Positions 10,598 to 22,239 of a DNA stretch of 64,000 bases are shown here, in pieces. This stretch comes from Nissolia schottii (lineage: Eukaryota > Streptophyta > Magnoliopsida > Fabales > Fabaceae). The notes under the pieces are model-generated. The model ran no database searches and had not been told where the DNA came from. It worked only from the letters and a program-made list of their open reading frames with translations. The stretch lies in NCBI GenBank assembly GCA_003254905.1, contig QANU01012846.1, positions 298,013-362,012 of the forward strand. Direction: 5' to 3'. Numbering within the stretch: position 1 is the first letter of the stretch; the number at the start of each line of letters is the position of its first letter. The position numbers and the translations under genes were made by a program.

Positions 10598-12641
10598 TCC
10601 CGGGTTGCTGAATTTTCAGAGTAGGAGAAAAAAAGCCGATAGTCTAAGCCAGTTAGGTATACTTCAACTAATCGGTCTGAAACCGGTTTGTTTTTTTTGT
10701 AACATAGTGCGACTTTAGTGCTAGTCAGCTTTCTAGGGCAGGTAACGGATATTAGGAAGGCATTGATTGTTTGTATCCCCATTCTCCCTAGCGCGGTTGA
10801 TTTATTATTAATTAATCTAATATAGTTCAAAGATTAATTTCAACGAATTGAGCCATTTAATCATGTTATGTTATATATAGGAAACTTTTGAAACAGTTGT
10901 ATAAAACTTAATCATTTTACTTTTGTGATAACATATTATTGAAGGATAGTGTTTTATATTGTCAATACATTAAAATTAATCTTTGTAGTTTAAGTTGTGG
11001 AAGAAAAATTTAATTGAGAAATGCCAGAGTTCAATTATTATATATTGATAATATAAAAATGTTTGATAGTGTTATCCAATCTTGTAATATTGTATGTGAG
11101 GCTTTTTAAATAAGGGTTTAACTAACTAATGTCTTAATGACGTTTGTTAAAATTTTTTAAATAAAAATATTTTATTGGAAAAATAAAATTTAAAATTTTT
11201 TAATACACTAAAGATTTCATGTTTTTATTTTTTTCTCATAAAATTTTATTACTTTAAATTATTTAACAAGTGGCTTTATGTCCTTTAAAATCCCTTTTTT
11301 TCTTGTTAACAAATGCCCTTAAAATATAAAGATACTTATTAGCAAAACGTTAAAGTGGAATTTAATTACTTTTTTTATGTGATGATATAAAATTGAATTA
11401 TAATATAAAATTCTTTTACACATATCAATAAACTCAATGCTGAATTCTTAAAATGTGTTTACAGATATTTTAAATTTCAAAATAGTTAAGCATAGTCTGT
11501 AAATATTATATATATATATAAACTTATAATAATGAGTAAATTTGAATTTAAGAAGATTTTTAAGTTGATAATTAGAATGATATTTGGGCATGAACACAAG
11601 AAACAGAATGATTTGGACAGTCGTTTAAATACGAGGCCGAGTTGGCCATCCATTCAAGTTTGGGCGTTTTGATATTTTATCCGTCTGTCTTTCTAACTCC
11701 ACAGCTTTTGATTGAATTATTCAACCTAGTTCAGCGGGGTGTGTTAGATTCTACTACTTAAATGTGTGTGAGAAAGAGAGAGCGGGTATGTGGGGTAGTG
11801 TGTGTTGAAGCAATAAAGTTGGGTGGCATTGATTTGAGACCACTGAAACTGTGCTAGTGCCAACTGGAGTCAAGTGGGATGAGGTGGATTATTATATCTT
11901 TTTGCCTTTTGTATTTTTGCCCCTAGTGACCCATAATAGACTTCGTAGTGGTTTGACAAGTACTGAGTCAATTATGGTCATTTTGTTAAATATATTTTCT
12001 TATACGAAAAAAAAAGGTTTTTTTAAGAGTCGAGTCTTCTTTTAAAGACTTAAATATGCTTTACGTCTTTAAAAAAATGTTTGAGAATATGTTTAAATTT
12101 TTTAAAAATTATTTCATTAGATTTATTTTATCTATTATTTTTATTTTTTTTAAAGTTCATTCAATATCAAAACATGTCTTAATATATTACTTTTTAAATG
12201 AATATAAGAAGCAAAAATGAAAGATAAAATAAACAGAAAATATTTTTTTAAATTTTAATTCAAACATATTAGAAATTATATGATTTGTCCATTTTTAAGT
12301 TAGACTTTGTGATTTTAGTCTATGTTGTCGGTGCAAATTTGTTAAATGCTGAAGTAACTAACAAAGAGCCACATGAACAGTGTCACGTTGGCAAAATAAA
12401 TTCACCCAACCCATAACTTTACCCAAACTCAACCCATAACTGGCAATTTGACTTTATTTTGTGTGATCAGTGGGTCATTTTTGGGGGGCAAATTTAAGTC
12501 AAATAGAGTGTTATCAACTGACTTATGAGTTTGATGCATTTATTTTACTCACATTGCACTGTTGACATGACTCTCTATTAGTCACATAAGCAATTAATAG
12601 TTCCACTAACGAGATACTCAAATCATGTAGTTTCGTATATG
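10598..12641. other. Intergenic DNA downstream of the GATA gene
   Basis: 3' UTR of the GATA gene, then AT-rich DNA with a (TA)n tract at about 11508-11520. Around 11125-11290 there is a block like those at 27715-27860 and 29160-29325 (see the dispersed repeat). No gene is supported. Confidence 0.5.
11125..11290. repeat. Dispersed AT-rich repeat, copy 1
   Basis: Shares with 27715-27860 and 29160-29325 the order: (t)tgttaaaa..., ttattggaaaaataa, taaag..tttcatg.ttttattttt, aaaattttattacttt. Probably an old MITE or a MITE arm. No clean ends were seen. Confidence 0.45.
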
Positions 12642-13179
12642 CATGGTTGTTAAACTATCTAGTTTACAATTTTATTATATAAAATGAGATAACACTCATG
12701 TAAACTCCCTTTTGGTAAACTTGTATGAGTTTAAGTAAATCTTCGATTCTATTAGCAAGTTTACGAGTCAAAATCTTCCTACAAGTTTATCTCAAAATAT
12801 ACAAATTTTGTAACTTTGTTAGATACTTAGTTAACTTTATTTATGTTAGACAATATCTATTGAGTTTATTAAATTAATTTTATATATTTATCATAATTAT
12901 TTTATATAGTATATTGAACTATAAAGTAATATACATACAAAATAAAGTATCACATAACAACTAAATGTCATATGTTCAGGTATATTTATGATATTTCTTT
13001 TATTTATTTTATATAAAGTTAACATTATTCAATGTCAATTATAAATACAACATTTAATTATATTTAGTTGCTAATAATATTGTTTATAACATATATTTTT
13101 TATGTATATAAACTCATAACTCTTACGAGTTTACTGAAATTTCACGATTTTACTTAAACTTTCGAGTTTGATGATCTTA
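12642..13179. mobile_element. Non-autonomous hAT-like TIR element (copy A)
   Basis: Begins catggttgttaaac and ends in the inverse of taagatcatcaaac. The flanks cgtatatg (left) and tttatatg (right) agree in 6 of 8 bases, fitting an 8-bp duplication. Inside, gagtttac / gtaaactc motifs recur near both ends (subterminal repeats). The better preserved relative is 25480-26478. No coding sequence. Confidence 0.6.
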
Positions 13180-15950
13180 TTTATATGTTTAGATTAAAAT
13201 TTAAAAAAAAATTAAAACTTAAATCATATCTTAAAATTTTGTCAGATGCAAAGCATATTTAAGCATATTTTTAATCATACAAAAAAATATGGAGGGAGTC
13301 TATGAAATATTGTTTGATGCCGGAAAAAAAAGGTGTTTCACAAATGCTTGGAAGTCAATGTCATTTGGATCTAATGTGCGTGCATGTGGGCGAATTAGTT
13401 GTTGGCGGGACAATGACGATGGAAGCAGTGTCCATTCAATGAACAACGTGCACAGGATGATGGATGAGGCCCATAAGGGTTACTATTATTGAATCTTAAG
13501 AGTTGATAAATATAATAATCCAAATGAAAAGAAGCAAGTCTATTTGGATTGGTTTTTTTTTCCATCACCCAACCTAACTCGATATTCCTTTTTACTTGAA
13601 GTTTAATTAGGTTAAGTTTTCGAGTAGCATCGCTACTTCATGGCACGAAAATACTTTCGTGCAACTGTTGGTTTTTTTTTTTTTGGCAAAATAATGGGAG
13701 AAATTACTCTTGTAGTTCCAAGGGTTACTACTATTAAATTTATATGTGGATCTTAAGAGTATTTCAATTTTAATTTTATGTGTTTTGGTTGAAGTAAAAG
13801 TCTTGCGTTAATTGATATGTAGGTTTATAAAAAACCTTTATTTATATAAGAACGTAGATCATAAACAAATACTTATGGTGTTGATGTAATAATGTGAAAT
13901 TTATCTTAACCATAACATGTCCACTCTTGTCGCGTCTCATTCGCATTTGTGTAAGTTTAATGGGCCTTTTGTGTTTTGCTTCACCTTTATGGCCCACAAA
14001 CATTTATTTACTGTTGGATACTTGGTCAATTGGATCATGTGATGATCGTTAGACCCAACTTAATTTAAAAGTAACATTTGACTTATTTGTATCTAATCTC
14101 AATTGTGAATATACACACTTTACAATCTTGTCTCTCCTGTTCCTCTCTTGTGCAATTCAAGTTTGTGGAGATCGTGAATGAGTTATTGAGGAGATCCACA
14201 TATATGTAATTTGTACATTATATGCGGTGTGAGATTTCAAGTCAAAAATTCATGTGTATGAAAAAAAATATTGTGAGAAGAGGTCTCTGCCTAACTAAGT
14301 GTTTGACTGCATTTCAAGAGATTAGTCTCTTATCTATCAAATAATTTATATTCTCATAAATAAAATAAGAAATATTAAATTATGATTAGTTAAGTTATCA
14401 TCAAACTGTGATTAGGTTAAAAAGAAATTATCCAATTAAAGAATGGAGTTCACATTCACACTATTTGTAGCCCCAATTTGCACAATACAGGCACACCACT
14501 TTGGGATAGGGTCACGGATCACCAGAAGAAGAAAAAACCACAGTTAAACATTGCCTTGTCATCAATTCTCAAAAAGTAATTTTCTTTTTTCTGCAAATAA
14601 AAGTATAATCTTCTTTTCTATCGTGTATTTCTTTCTTGTAATGCGATATATAAAAAGGTTTACATTTTAAAAAGTTTAACATTTGATGTATAGGTTTTTT
14701 AAAGTAAAAAGACGTAGATAAAATTATTGTCCACTCACTTTGCATTCGTTCGGGTTTGACAAATTCATAAAATCTATTATTTGAATATTATTGTACAGTT
14801 GGTTCCTGAACCAAAGTCATTTGATAGTAATATACTTCGATCAAATACCTTTTGATTAGTATAACGAGTCCCGCCTTAAAAGATTGATTACCTTGAAGCG
14901 GAGATTTATAAAAAAAGTTGTGCTCTCAAACTTCAATATATAGTTTCGTAGATGTGGTTATTCCTAACACTTATATTGGTTATAAACATAATTTTTATTG
15001 AGAGTTAGACAAACTAATAAAAATTTTCGAAGAGGTTACCTTAAACTTACGTTCGTTACAATTAGTTAATTCATGCTCTCTCTCTCTCTCTCTTTAAAAA
15101 CTTTTAATTTGATATTATATCATCTTAAAATTATCAAATAATAATAAAAATATTCACAACAAAATCTTAATTTATATTTAAATACATAGTTTTCTCAAAA
15201 TTTATTTTCAAAAATCAAATTCCCAAATTATAAATTTCAAAAATTCAATTCCCAAATTATATAATTATGTTCAAATTTAGGAGTTCAATTTTTTGAAATG
15301 AAAATAAAAAAAAAACTATGTAATTAAACATAAGTGAAATTTTGTTGTAAACATTNTGAAAATAAAAAAAAAAACTATGTAATTAAACATAAGTGAAATT
15401 TTGTTGTAAACATTTTTATGATTACTTGACAATATTTAAATTAAACAACATTAAATTACATATTTTTAGAGAAAGAGAGCATAGTGCCCATAAAAACCCA
15501 CCAGTGTTTAAAGCATGCAGCATGGATCTTGTGTTTTCTTCGAGGCTTATTTATTGTGCAAATGATGTTTTTGGTGGATAAGTAAAGCTCTTGATTGGGT
15601 CAAAATATGCATGCAGGTTCCTGGACTACTCTCAGGCCTTTCATTTTCTATGAATCAGCCCATAATGGAATTTAGATTTTTCTTTTTCTTTTTTATGTAT
15701 CTAATGTGACATGCATATCAGAGACAAAAACACAAACATACGAGGCATTCATCTTATACAGCATTTGAATTTAATTTTGATATATGTGGTCATTCCATCA
15801 TTAATTATTACCTATTAATTTATTACATATAGATTAAGAGGATTCAATAGATAATTGTTTTTGTCTCTATAATTGATATTTAATTTTCAATTTAATTCCG
15901 TATATGATTATTTTATATTATTCATTTCAAAGTCCGCCCATATGACATAA
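13180..15950. other. Intergenic, AT-rich
   Basis: No supported gene. Holds a (TC)n tract at about 15075-15094 and the duplicated segment around the N at 15356. A 67-codon open frame at 13289 has no recognisable motif. Confidence 0.5.
15299..15415. repeat. 58-bp direct duplication flanking a single N
   Basis: The string gaaaataaaaaaa followed by ctatgtaattaaacataag and tgaaattttgttgtaaacatt occurs on both sides of the lone N at 15356. It ends just before the N and restarts just after it, which is what an unmerged contig overlap looks like. Confidence 0.8.
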
Positions 15951-15962
15951 CAGTTACAAATT

Positions 15963-16095
15963 AAAGGATTTTTAGAGGATCAAGTAAAGGATCTCACCAT
16001 TAAATCAATAAAGTGAAAATGAGACATATTCTCATTTTAATGATCGAGATTTCTCACTTTAAAAAATAAAGTGAAGAATCTCACTTTAGAGTATT
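15963..16095. mobile_element. Foldback MITE, copy 1
   Basis: The left arm (agaggatcaagtaaaggatc, then tcaccattaaatcaataaag) and right arm (tcattttaatgatcgagatt, then ctcactttaaaaaataaag) are inverted copies around an ~20-bp centre. It shares sequence with 55890-56052. Confidence 0.6.
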
Positions 16096-16388
16096 CTTGC
16101 TCCAAGTGTAGAGTTAGGTAATGTGGCTATCCATGTTGGCCCTTTGGTGTTGGACCGGAGGAGCAGTGAAAGAGTTTATTTATTTACAATTTCGTTACAC
16201 GTACACTAAAAAATATACATCATACATACACCCCATATTTATACATGTTGGACCCACACAAATAACTCCCAAGCGTCATATTAAATACGTTTGGGCTCAT
16301 TACGAATACTCAGTCACACACGGATCCCTACTCCGCACTTAAACGTGCGTGCACATGCGATTCGCGTTTCTCAATTTTCATTCACGTG

Positions 16389-17290
16389 CACAAACTTTAT
16401 AAGCATATGTACACAAATCTTTACATGTGTTATAGACTGGGTCATTAAGGCTCATCTTGGAACCTAAACGTGAAGGTCCGCAGATCAACCTGACCCGAGT
16501 TATCACCCCGCCAATGATCAAAGAGATTCTCGCCCTGTGATATCCTCCCTCCAGGGAGCAACGCTCCATGATCCACGGAGGCGAGATTCTCGTCCCGTGA
16601 TATCCTCCCTCCAGAGAGTAACGTTCCACGATCCTTGGAGACCAACTCAACGAAAAGATCCCCAGGATAGCAGACTTCACGGTCACTACTCAGGTATTTA
16701 AACTTAAGTAGCACACCAGGTACACCCAGAACCCATTTCCCCCTTTGATTCCCCTATTGCTTTGAACATTCACTGACTTGAGCATCGGAGTCCTTGCAGG
16801 TACCCGTCCCGGTGACCCCGAACCCGCAGAGGAGCTCCGGGATTCAAATTGTACCCCTTCGGTACAACATGGACCATACACTCCATAATTCATTAGACTC
16901 TTTGATGCACAAACTTTATAAGCATTTGTGCACAGACTTTATGTAATAGAATGCCAAACATTACTAGCTTATGCGCACAAACATTTACATGGACCATATA
17001 TTCCATAATTCATTAAACTCTTGGATGCACAAACTTTGTAAGCATTTGTGCACAAACTTTATACAATAGAATGCACAAACATTATTCTCTTATGTTCACA
17101 AACCTTTGCATGGATCATACATTTCAGGATTCATTAAACTCTTTGATGTACAAACTTTATAAGCATTTGTGCACAAACGTTACAAGCTTATGCGCACAAA
17201 CCTTTACATGGACCATACATTCCATAATTCATTAGACTATTTGATGCACAAACTTTATAAGCATTTGTGCACAAACTTTATTTAATATAA
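16389..17290. repeat. ~120-bp tandem array (cacaaactttataagca units), interrupted by a solo LTR
   Basis: Units starting catggaccata.attcc occur at 16868, 16988, 17109 and 17207 (periods 120, 121, 98); each contains gcacaaactttataagcat. An incomplete unit lies at 16389-16427, left of the solo LTR, and rejoins across it. Loose inverted similarity between about 16199-16240 and 17559-17605 (gtacac...acatac...ccat) hints that the array is cargo of a larger TIR element, but I could not fix its ends. Confidence 0.8.
16428..16866 (+). mobile_element. 439-bp solo LTR with perfect 5-bp target duplication (fossil)
   Basis: TGTTATAGAC...CGGTACA with TG/CA ends, flanked by ACATG at 16423-16427 and 16867-16871. 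It contains tgacttgagcatcggagt followed by ccttgcaggtacc, a block I associate with plant Ty3/gypsy-type LTRs, and a 61-bp internal tandem duplication (gagattctcgycccgtgata unit at about 16523 and 16584). Removing it restores an uninterrupted array unit. Family assignment is tentative; the solo LTR structure is clear. Confidence 0.85.
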
Positions 17291-18644
17291 TGTTTGAATT
17301 TTAAAATAAAACCAACCTTTTATTATCTTAATTCCATTTTAATCAATTTTCACATGATAGGAGGATGGGGATGAGGAGGATGACAATGATGAAAGGGTGA
17401 GAAAATGACGATGATGATGAGGATAAAAGTAATAGAACGAGGATAAGGAGGATGACAATGAGGGGAAACGATGACAAAAATGAGTTCGGGGTTGGGGCGC
17501 GTTGTTTATAATTTTAGAAAATGTACGCTATGTGTATAATGATCATTAATTATAAATAATGGGAGGATGTATGTACGTGTGTATGTAATTTGGGTGTACA
17601 CAAAGCATTTTTCTATTGCTTTTATTTGTGTGATTTTTTCATGCTTTGAGCTTGAGAGTTTTGGTCAAATAAATCTTTATAAGTAAAATTATTTATTTAT
17701 ATATTTATACATTCCTATGTTTAATATGTCTCATTCTTGATAGATATAAAATGTTTGTCAATGTCCACTAGTATTTATAAAGAAGTTTATCCATTTTAAC
17801 AATCCATTTGGTCTCCAATGTTTGTTTTTACCCTCCCTACTAGTTTTATTTACAATTATATCTTCATACATCTCTCTTATTCCAACTATCTTGTCATACA
17901 TTTTGTTATCTCTTGGTTGCCTTAATTAATGAGGTTAGATATCTCTTTTTCCTTAAAAAAAATAATTAACGATTTCTCTTGCTAGATTTCTAAGGGTTTT
18001 TATTGAGACCTCCACAACATTGTCAAATTATTTTATCTTAATGGCTCGAGGATCACTGTAATAATGACTCTTGCATGCTCTTGTGCATGTTCTTGTTCCA
18101 GTTTTTTATTGGAAAAAAACTCACTTCTTATCTCACATTCATGTACATATTTTTCTTTTTAAAAATAATAATTAAAATATACAAATACTAAAAAAGCTAT
18201 CTTTATATTTAATAGTTACCATTAAGTACTAGACATATGTCTATCAAGATTAATAGTGTAGTTAAAGTGCTTAGCTTTTATAATCGTTATTATCTTTTTT
18301 TATATATATACACTTTTATAATCATTAACTAATCGATATTGACAAACACTCCGTCGTAGTTACTTTTTATATTCTTTTTATCTATTGTATATATATAAAT
18401 AGCGGTGCTCATAATATTATACGATTAATTAATGGAGTAAGATAATTTACATTGACAATATATCAAAAATAATTTCCAATTATTAAATATCATAAAATTC
18501 TATAATATTAGTGTTTTTTAACGTATAATATTTGTGTTTCTATCATGGAATAAATATAAAATTTTAAACAATTTAAGTAGATTGAAAGCTAAGAAAGGGC
18601 ACATTTCAACGGAAAGCCACACACGTGTGTGTGTGTGTATATGG
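17291..18644. other. Intergenic, with a purine-rich GAT-repeat stretch
   Basis: 17360-17470 is rich in gatgagg / gacaatga units. The rest is AT-rich with short (TA)n tracts near 18300 and 18390. No supported gene. Confidence 0.5.
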
Positions 18645-19032
18645 GGTGGTTTTTCACTTATCACATGGGATAAATACTCCATGCTATTTAATTTATCTAT
18701 TTTTAATAAATTTTATAATTAAATTCATTGAATTTTGTTATTATTTCACGATCTAATATGACATATTGATGGATTATATGATCTAATGTGATAAATTAAT
18801 ATTTTTAATACAATATTTGTAGAGATGTGCATCGTAAAGTCATATGATTCGCAAATCTCTAAATCTCTTATAATTTGACACTTTCAATGATTTGACTAAT
18901 AAAAAATTTATTACTATCATATAAAACATAAAATAATAACAAAATTTGATGAATTTAGTTATAAAAATTATAAAAAATAAATAAATTAAGTTGCATGGGG
19001 TATTTATCCTATAGGGTAGGTGAGAAATCACC
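18645..19032. mobile_element. Long-arm foldback element (MITE-like)
   Basis: Left arm from ggtggtttttcacttatc through ggataaatactccatgc and aatttatctattttta is repeated, inverted, at the right end (gcatggggtatttatcc, gtgagaaatcacc). The arms are ~125 bp each with moderate divergence. tatat-rich DNA flanks both ends, so a TA-containing duplication is possible but cannot be resolved. Confidence 0.7.
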
Positions 19033-19074
19033 TATATATGATTTATATACAAGGGAGGGTTGGGTAATAACAAA

Positions 19075-19334
19075 TGGTATTACCATATTTAACCTCCCGT
19101 TATACTAATTTGTTGTAAATAGATTGTTAGTTTGTTAGCCAGCTTGCTGTTGGGTTGTGATGGGTTATTGATTCTGTTATTCAACTCAATGATCACTATA
19201 AATACTGATGTACATATATGTTACAAGTGGAATGAAGAATAATTTCAGCTTAAATATTTTCCTTCACTTTCTCTTCTTTTCCTTCTCTGGTTCTATAGAG
19301 AAAGTTCTCCAGTATGAAGTTTATGATGGTATCA
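19075..19334 (+). repeat. 5' LTR of the copia element
   Basis: 260 bp. Contains ataaatactgatgtac (TATA-like) and a pyrimidine-rich ttccttcactttctcttc block. It aligns to the two halves of the 3' LTR on either side of the 25480-26478 insertion. Confidence 0.85.
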
Positions 19335-20629
19335 GAGCTCCATTGAGGAGTTCGGCTACGCATCTTTCTCATATCTTACTGTAAGAGATTGTTACCAATT
19401 ATTTTTCATTTTTAGTCGGTTGAATTGTTCATTCAATCACAGAATCGAGTTTTGGAATTTTCAATATTCCTTTAGAATTTTTTCATCTGCATCCAAACGA
19501 AACTCCTGAAGTGGCACTTGTTCCAACCGTTTTCAATGGAAAGAATTACCACTCCTGGTTCAGGATTATGAAAATGTCTCTAAAAGCTAAGAATAAGTTG
19601 TAGTTTGTAGATGGACGCATTGTAAGGCATGCAGATGCAGATCCTTTGTTTCCAGGATGGGACAGATGCAACAATGATAATTTCTTGGATTACTTTGTCT
19701 CTTAGTCCAAAAATTATGGAGAATGTGATGTGGAGTGAAAATGCAAGAGATCTATGGAATGAGCTTCGTAGGCGCTATTATCAAGGAGATTTGTACAGGA
19801 TAGCTGACCTACAAGAGGAATTATATGTACATAAGCAAGGTGACTCTTCAATCACTGCATATTTTACAAGATTGAAAACAATTTGGGAAGAACTAGACAA
19901 TTTTAGGCCAATTCCTAGCTGTGGCTGCATGATACTTATCTGCAATTGTGGTTTAGGGATAGTCAGATCCTATAGGGAACAAGATTACATTGTTAGGTTC
20001 CTTAGAGGATTGAATGAACAATATGTTGTTGTAAGGTCACAAATAATGTTGATGGATCCTACACCTAGGATTGATAGAGTATTTTTCATTGCTCATTTAA
20101 CAAGAAAAACAATTGAATGTAGAGGTGAATGAGTCTCAAGTGATGGCTCAGATGAGTGATTCATATGAAATGGGATACTCTATTTCTGTTTCAAGAGGCA
20201 GATCAAGAAGAAGAGGTGGTAGAACCAAGAGCCTTGTTCAAGGCAGAGGTCAAGCAGCAAAAGGCAGCACATGGTCATGCACTTAACAATTGCTTAGTAG
20301 AAACAGCAGCAGAGGACTCGAATGATGCAGATGCTGTTAATGAGGTATCACATAAGGATTTATGTGAAGATTTGATTTCTTTTTCTGCAGATCAGAGGAA
20401 AGCATTACTAGCATTTCTGTAGCAGCATGATTTAAAGCCCTCTGCAGCCATTAACTAAATAGCTACTGAAACCATGTCCCTAACCAACCCTGCATGTATA
20501 GCCAATGTTCAATCTGTCAGAATTTTTAACCAAAATTCCTGGATTATTAACACAAGTACCACTGATCATGTTTGCAATTCTATGAGCCTTTATCATCATT
20601 TCAAACACATTAAACCCACTGTAGTGACA

Positions 20630-22239
20630 TGATAAGTGCCTAATTTTCGTAATTCTTATTAATTAAAATGGCACTTATCCGTTTATGTTTTAAACAAATT
20701 ACCTAAATAAAGTATTATGTTTTGTAGGTTTTATTACATATTATGGAAGATGGATACAAGAAGAATAATGAAGATTAATCCCTAGAAGAATGGATCAAAA
20801 GGCAAAGAGGACAAAAGAGTAAGAAGGTTGCAAGTAAAAACACAACCGCTCAGCGGATACACACAAGCGCTCAGCGGCTTGACCAGTAAACGCTCAGCGG
20901 ATGGACACGAGCGCTCAGCGGATTAAGCACAAACCGCTCAGCGGGCAAGCTTAAGCGCTCAGCGGTTTGGTGTCAACAACCGCCTTTGACCGCGCATTAA
21001 ATGCGCCAGCCTGGCGCCAACTCAAGCCGCCACCATCATTAATGAAGCCGCGTATGAGCCGCCAAGTTTTACTGAACCGCTCAGCGGTGGCACCAACCCG
21101 CTGAGCGGTCTGCCCACTACTAAACCGCTCAGCGGTGCCACCAACCCGCTGAGCGGTCTGCTCAAATTTTCCCTATAAATAGGGGGGAGGCCGAGGCATT
21201 TAAGGCATCATTCATTCCTTCCTTCCTCCTTCATCATTCCACTCATATTCCATATTTTCCTAAGCTAGGGTTAGGTAGGAAATTAGGGTTTAGAAGCTTT
21301 CCTTAACGGAAGTGCTGCCGAATTGTAAAACGGTTGTGAACCGTGGTGGACGTGTGGAAGCATTTCACCTCTCTTCTCAACCAACCATTGCTTTAAACCC
21401 TTGTAAGTTGTACCTATCCATGACAATGGATAGCTAACTCCTTTCTTTGTTGGGATTTGATGCGTTTTATTGCTTTTATGTATCCGTCTTAATTCATGAA
21501 TATGATTCTATGTAGTTCTATGGTTTTTATGATTGATCTTGTACCTAATGCTAACTTATGTTTGGTATTTTGATTCTTAACTTGAGACTTACTTGTTTGA
21601 GTGAAAGCTATTCTAAGTAAGTTACAAACCAAGTTAAATTCAATCTTGCTATGCTTTAAGTTTGATTCAAACGTTTAAATATTGTGAACGAAAGTTACAA
21701 CTATTTGAACTTGACCTAGATCAATTCATTTAGTTCTTAACCGCCGTAACTGGGAACTAAGAACTAATCGCATTAACACCCGCTTAAACATCAAGGTATT
21801 TTGTTGAGTTTGTGCAAGACATTGACAACTTAATAAAAGAACTTGTGAACTTAACATGCTTGAGAAAGATGATTAAGTTAAGAACTGGTGGCGGAAAAAT
21901 CACATGAACTCATAGATCATATTAACTGAGTTATTGGTTACATCAAAAGTAATATTACAATTCAAATCCCAACATATTTCTTACCTGCCTAAACTTAAGT
22001 TCATTAATCGTCTTATATTTTATTTTATCGTTTCTTTATTAAATTTACTTAAACAAACCAATCACCTTTTACAAGCTTAACATAGTATCAATCAAAGATC
22101 GTCGTTTCAATCACAATCTCTGTGGATACGATAATACCCGACTTTACTGCAATTGGATCCTTCAAGGATCTGAAAGCTTTAAAAAGGATATTTTAAATTA
22201 ACGAGAGTACAAACCCATTGCGGTAAAAAGCTTTCATCA
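20630..22239 (+). mobile_element. 1,610-bp solo LTR, gypsy-type, nested in the copia element (fossil)
   Basis: TGATAAGTGCC...GCTTTCATCA with TG/CA ends and a perfect TGACA duplication at 20625-20629 and 22240-22244. It carries a TATA box (ctataaatag, about 21173-21182), a dense array of CGCTSAGCGG palindromes just upstream, and near its 3' end tctgtggatacgataatacc, a block typical of large Ty3/gypsy (Tat/Athila-like) LTRs. No internal region remains. It is younger than the copia copy it interrupts. Confidence 0.88.
20846..21156. repeat. Ten copies of CGCT(C/G)AGCGG upstream of an LTR TATA box
   Basis: Ten copies in ~310 bp; eight read CGCTCAGCGG and two CGCTGAGCGG (each the reverse complement of the other form). 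The last copy ends ~17 bp before the TATA box region begins. A related set is at 62771-63010. Confidence 0.92.

Noticed and set aside
13289-13492. 67-residue open frame with several Cys and His residues
   Set aside because: No recognisable motif, no supporting splice context, and it sits in AT-rich repeat-like DNA.
16378-16893. Minus-strand frames with a repeated GGYH/GGRIS pattern
   Set aside because: They translate the 61-bp internal duplication of the solo LTR.
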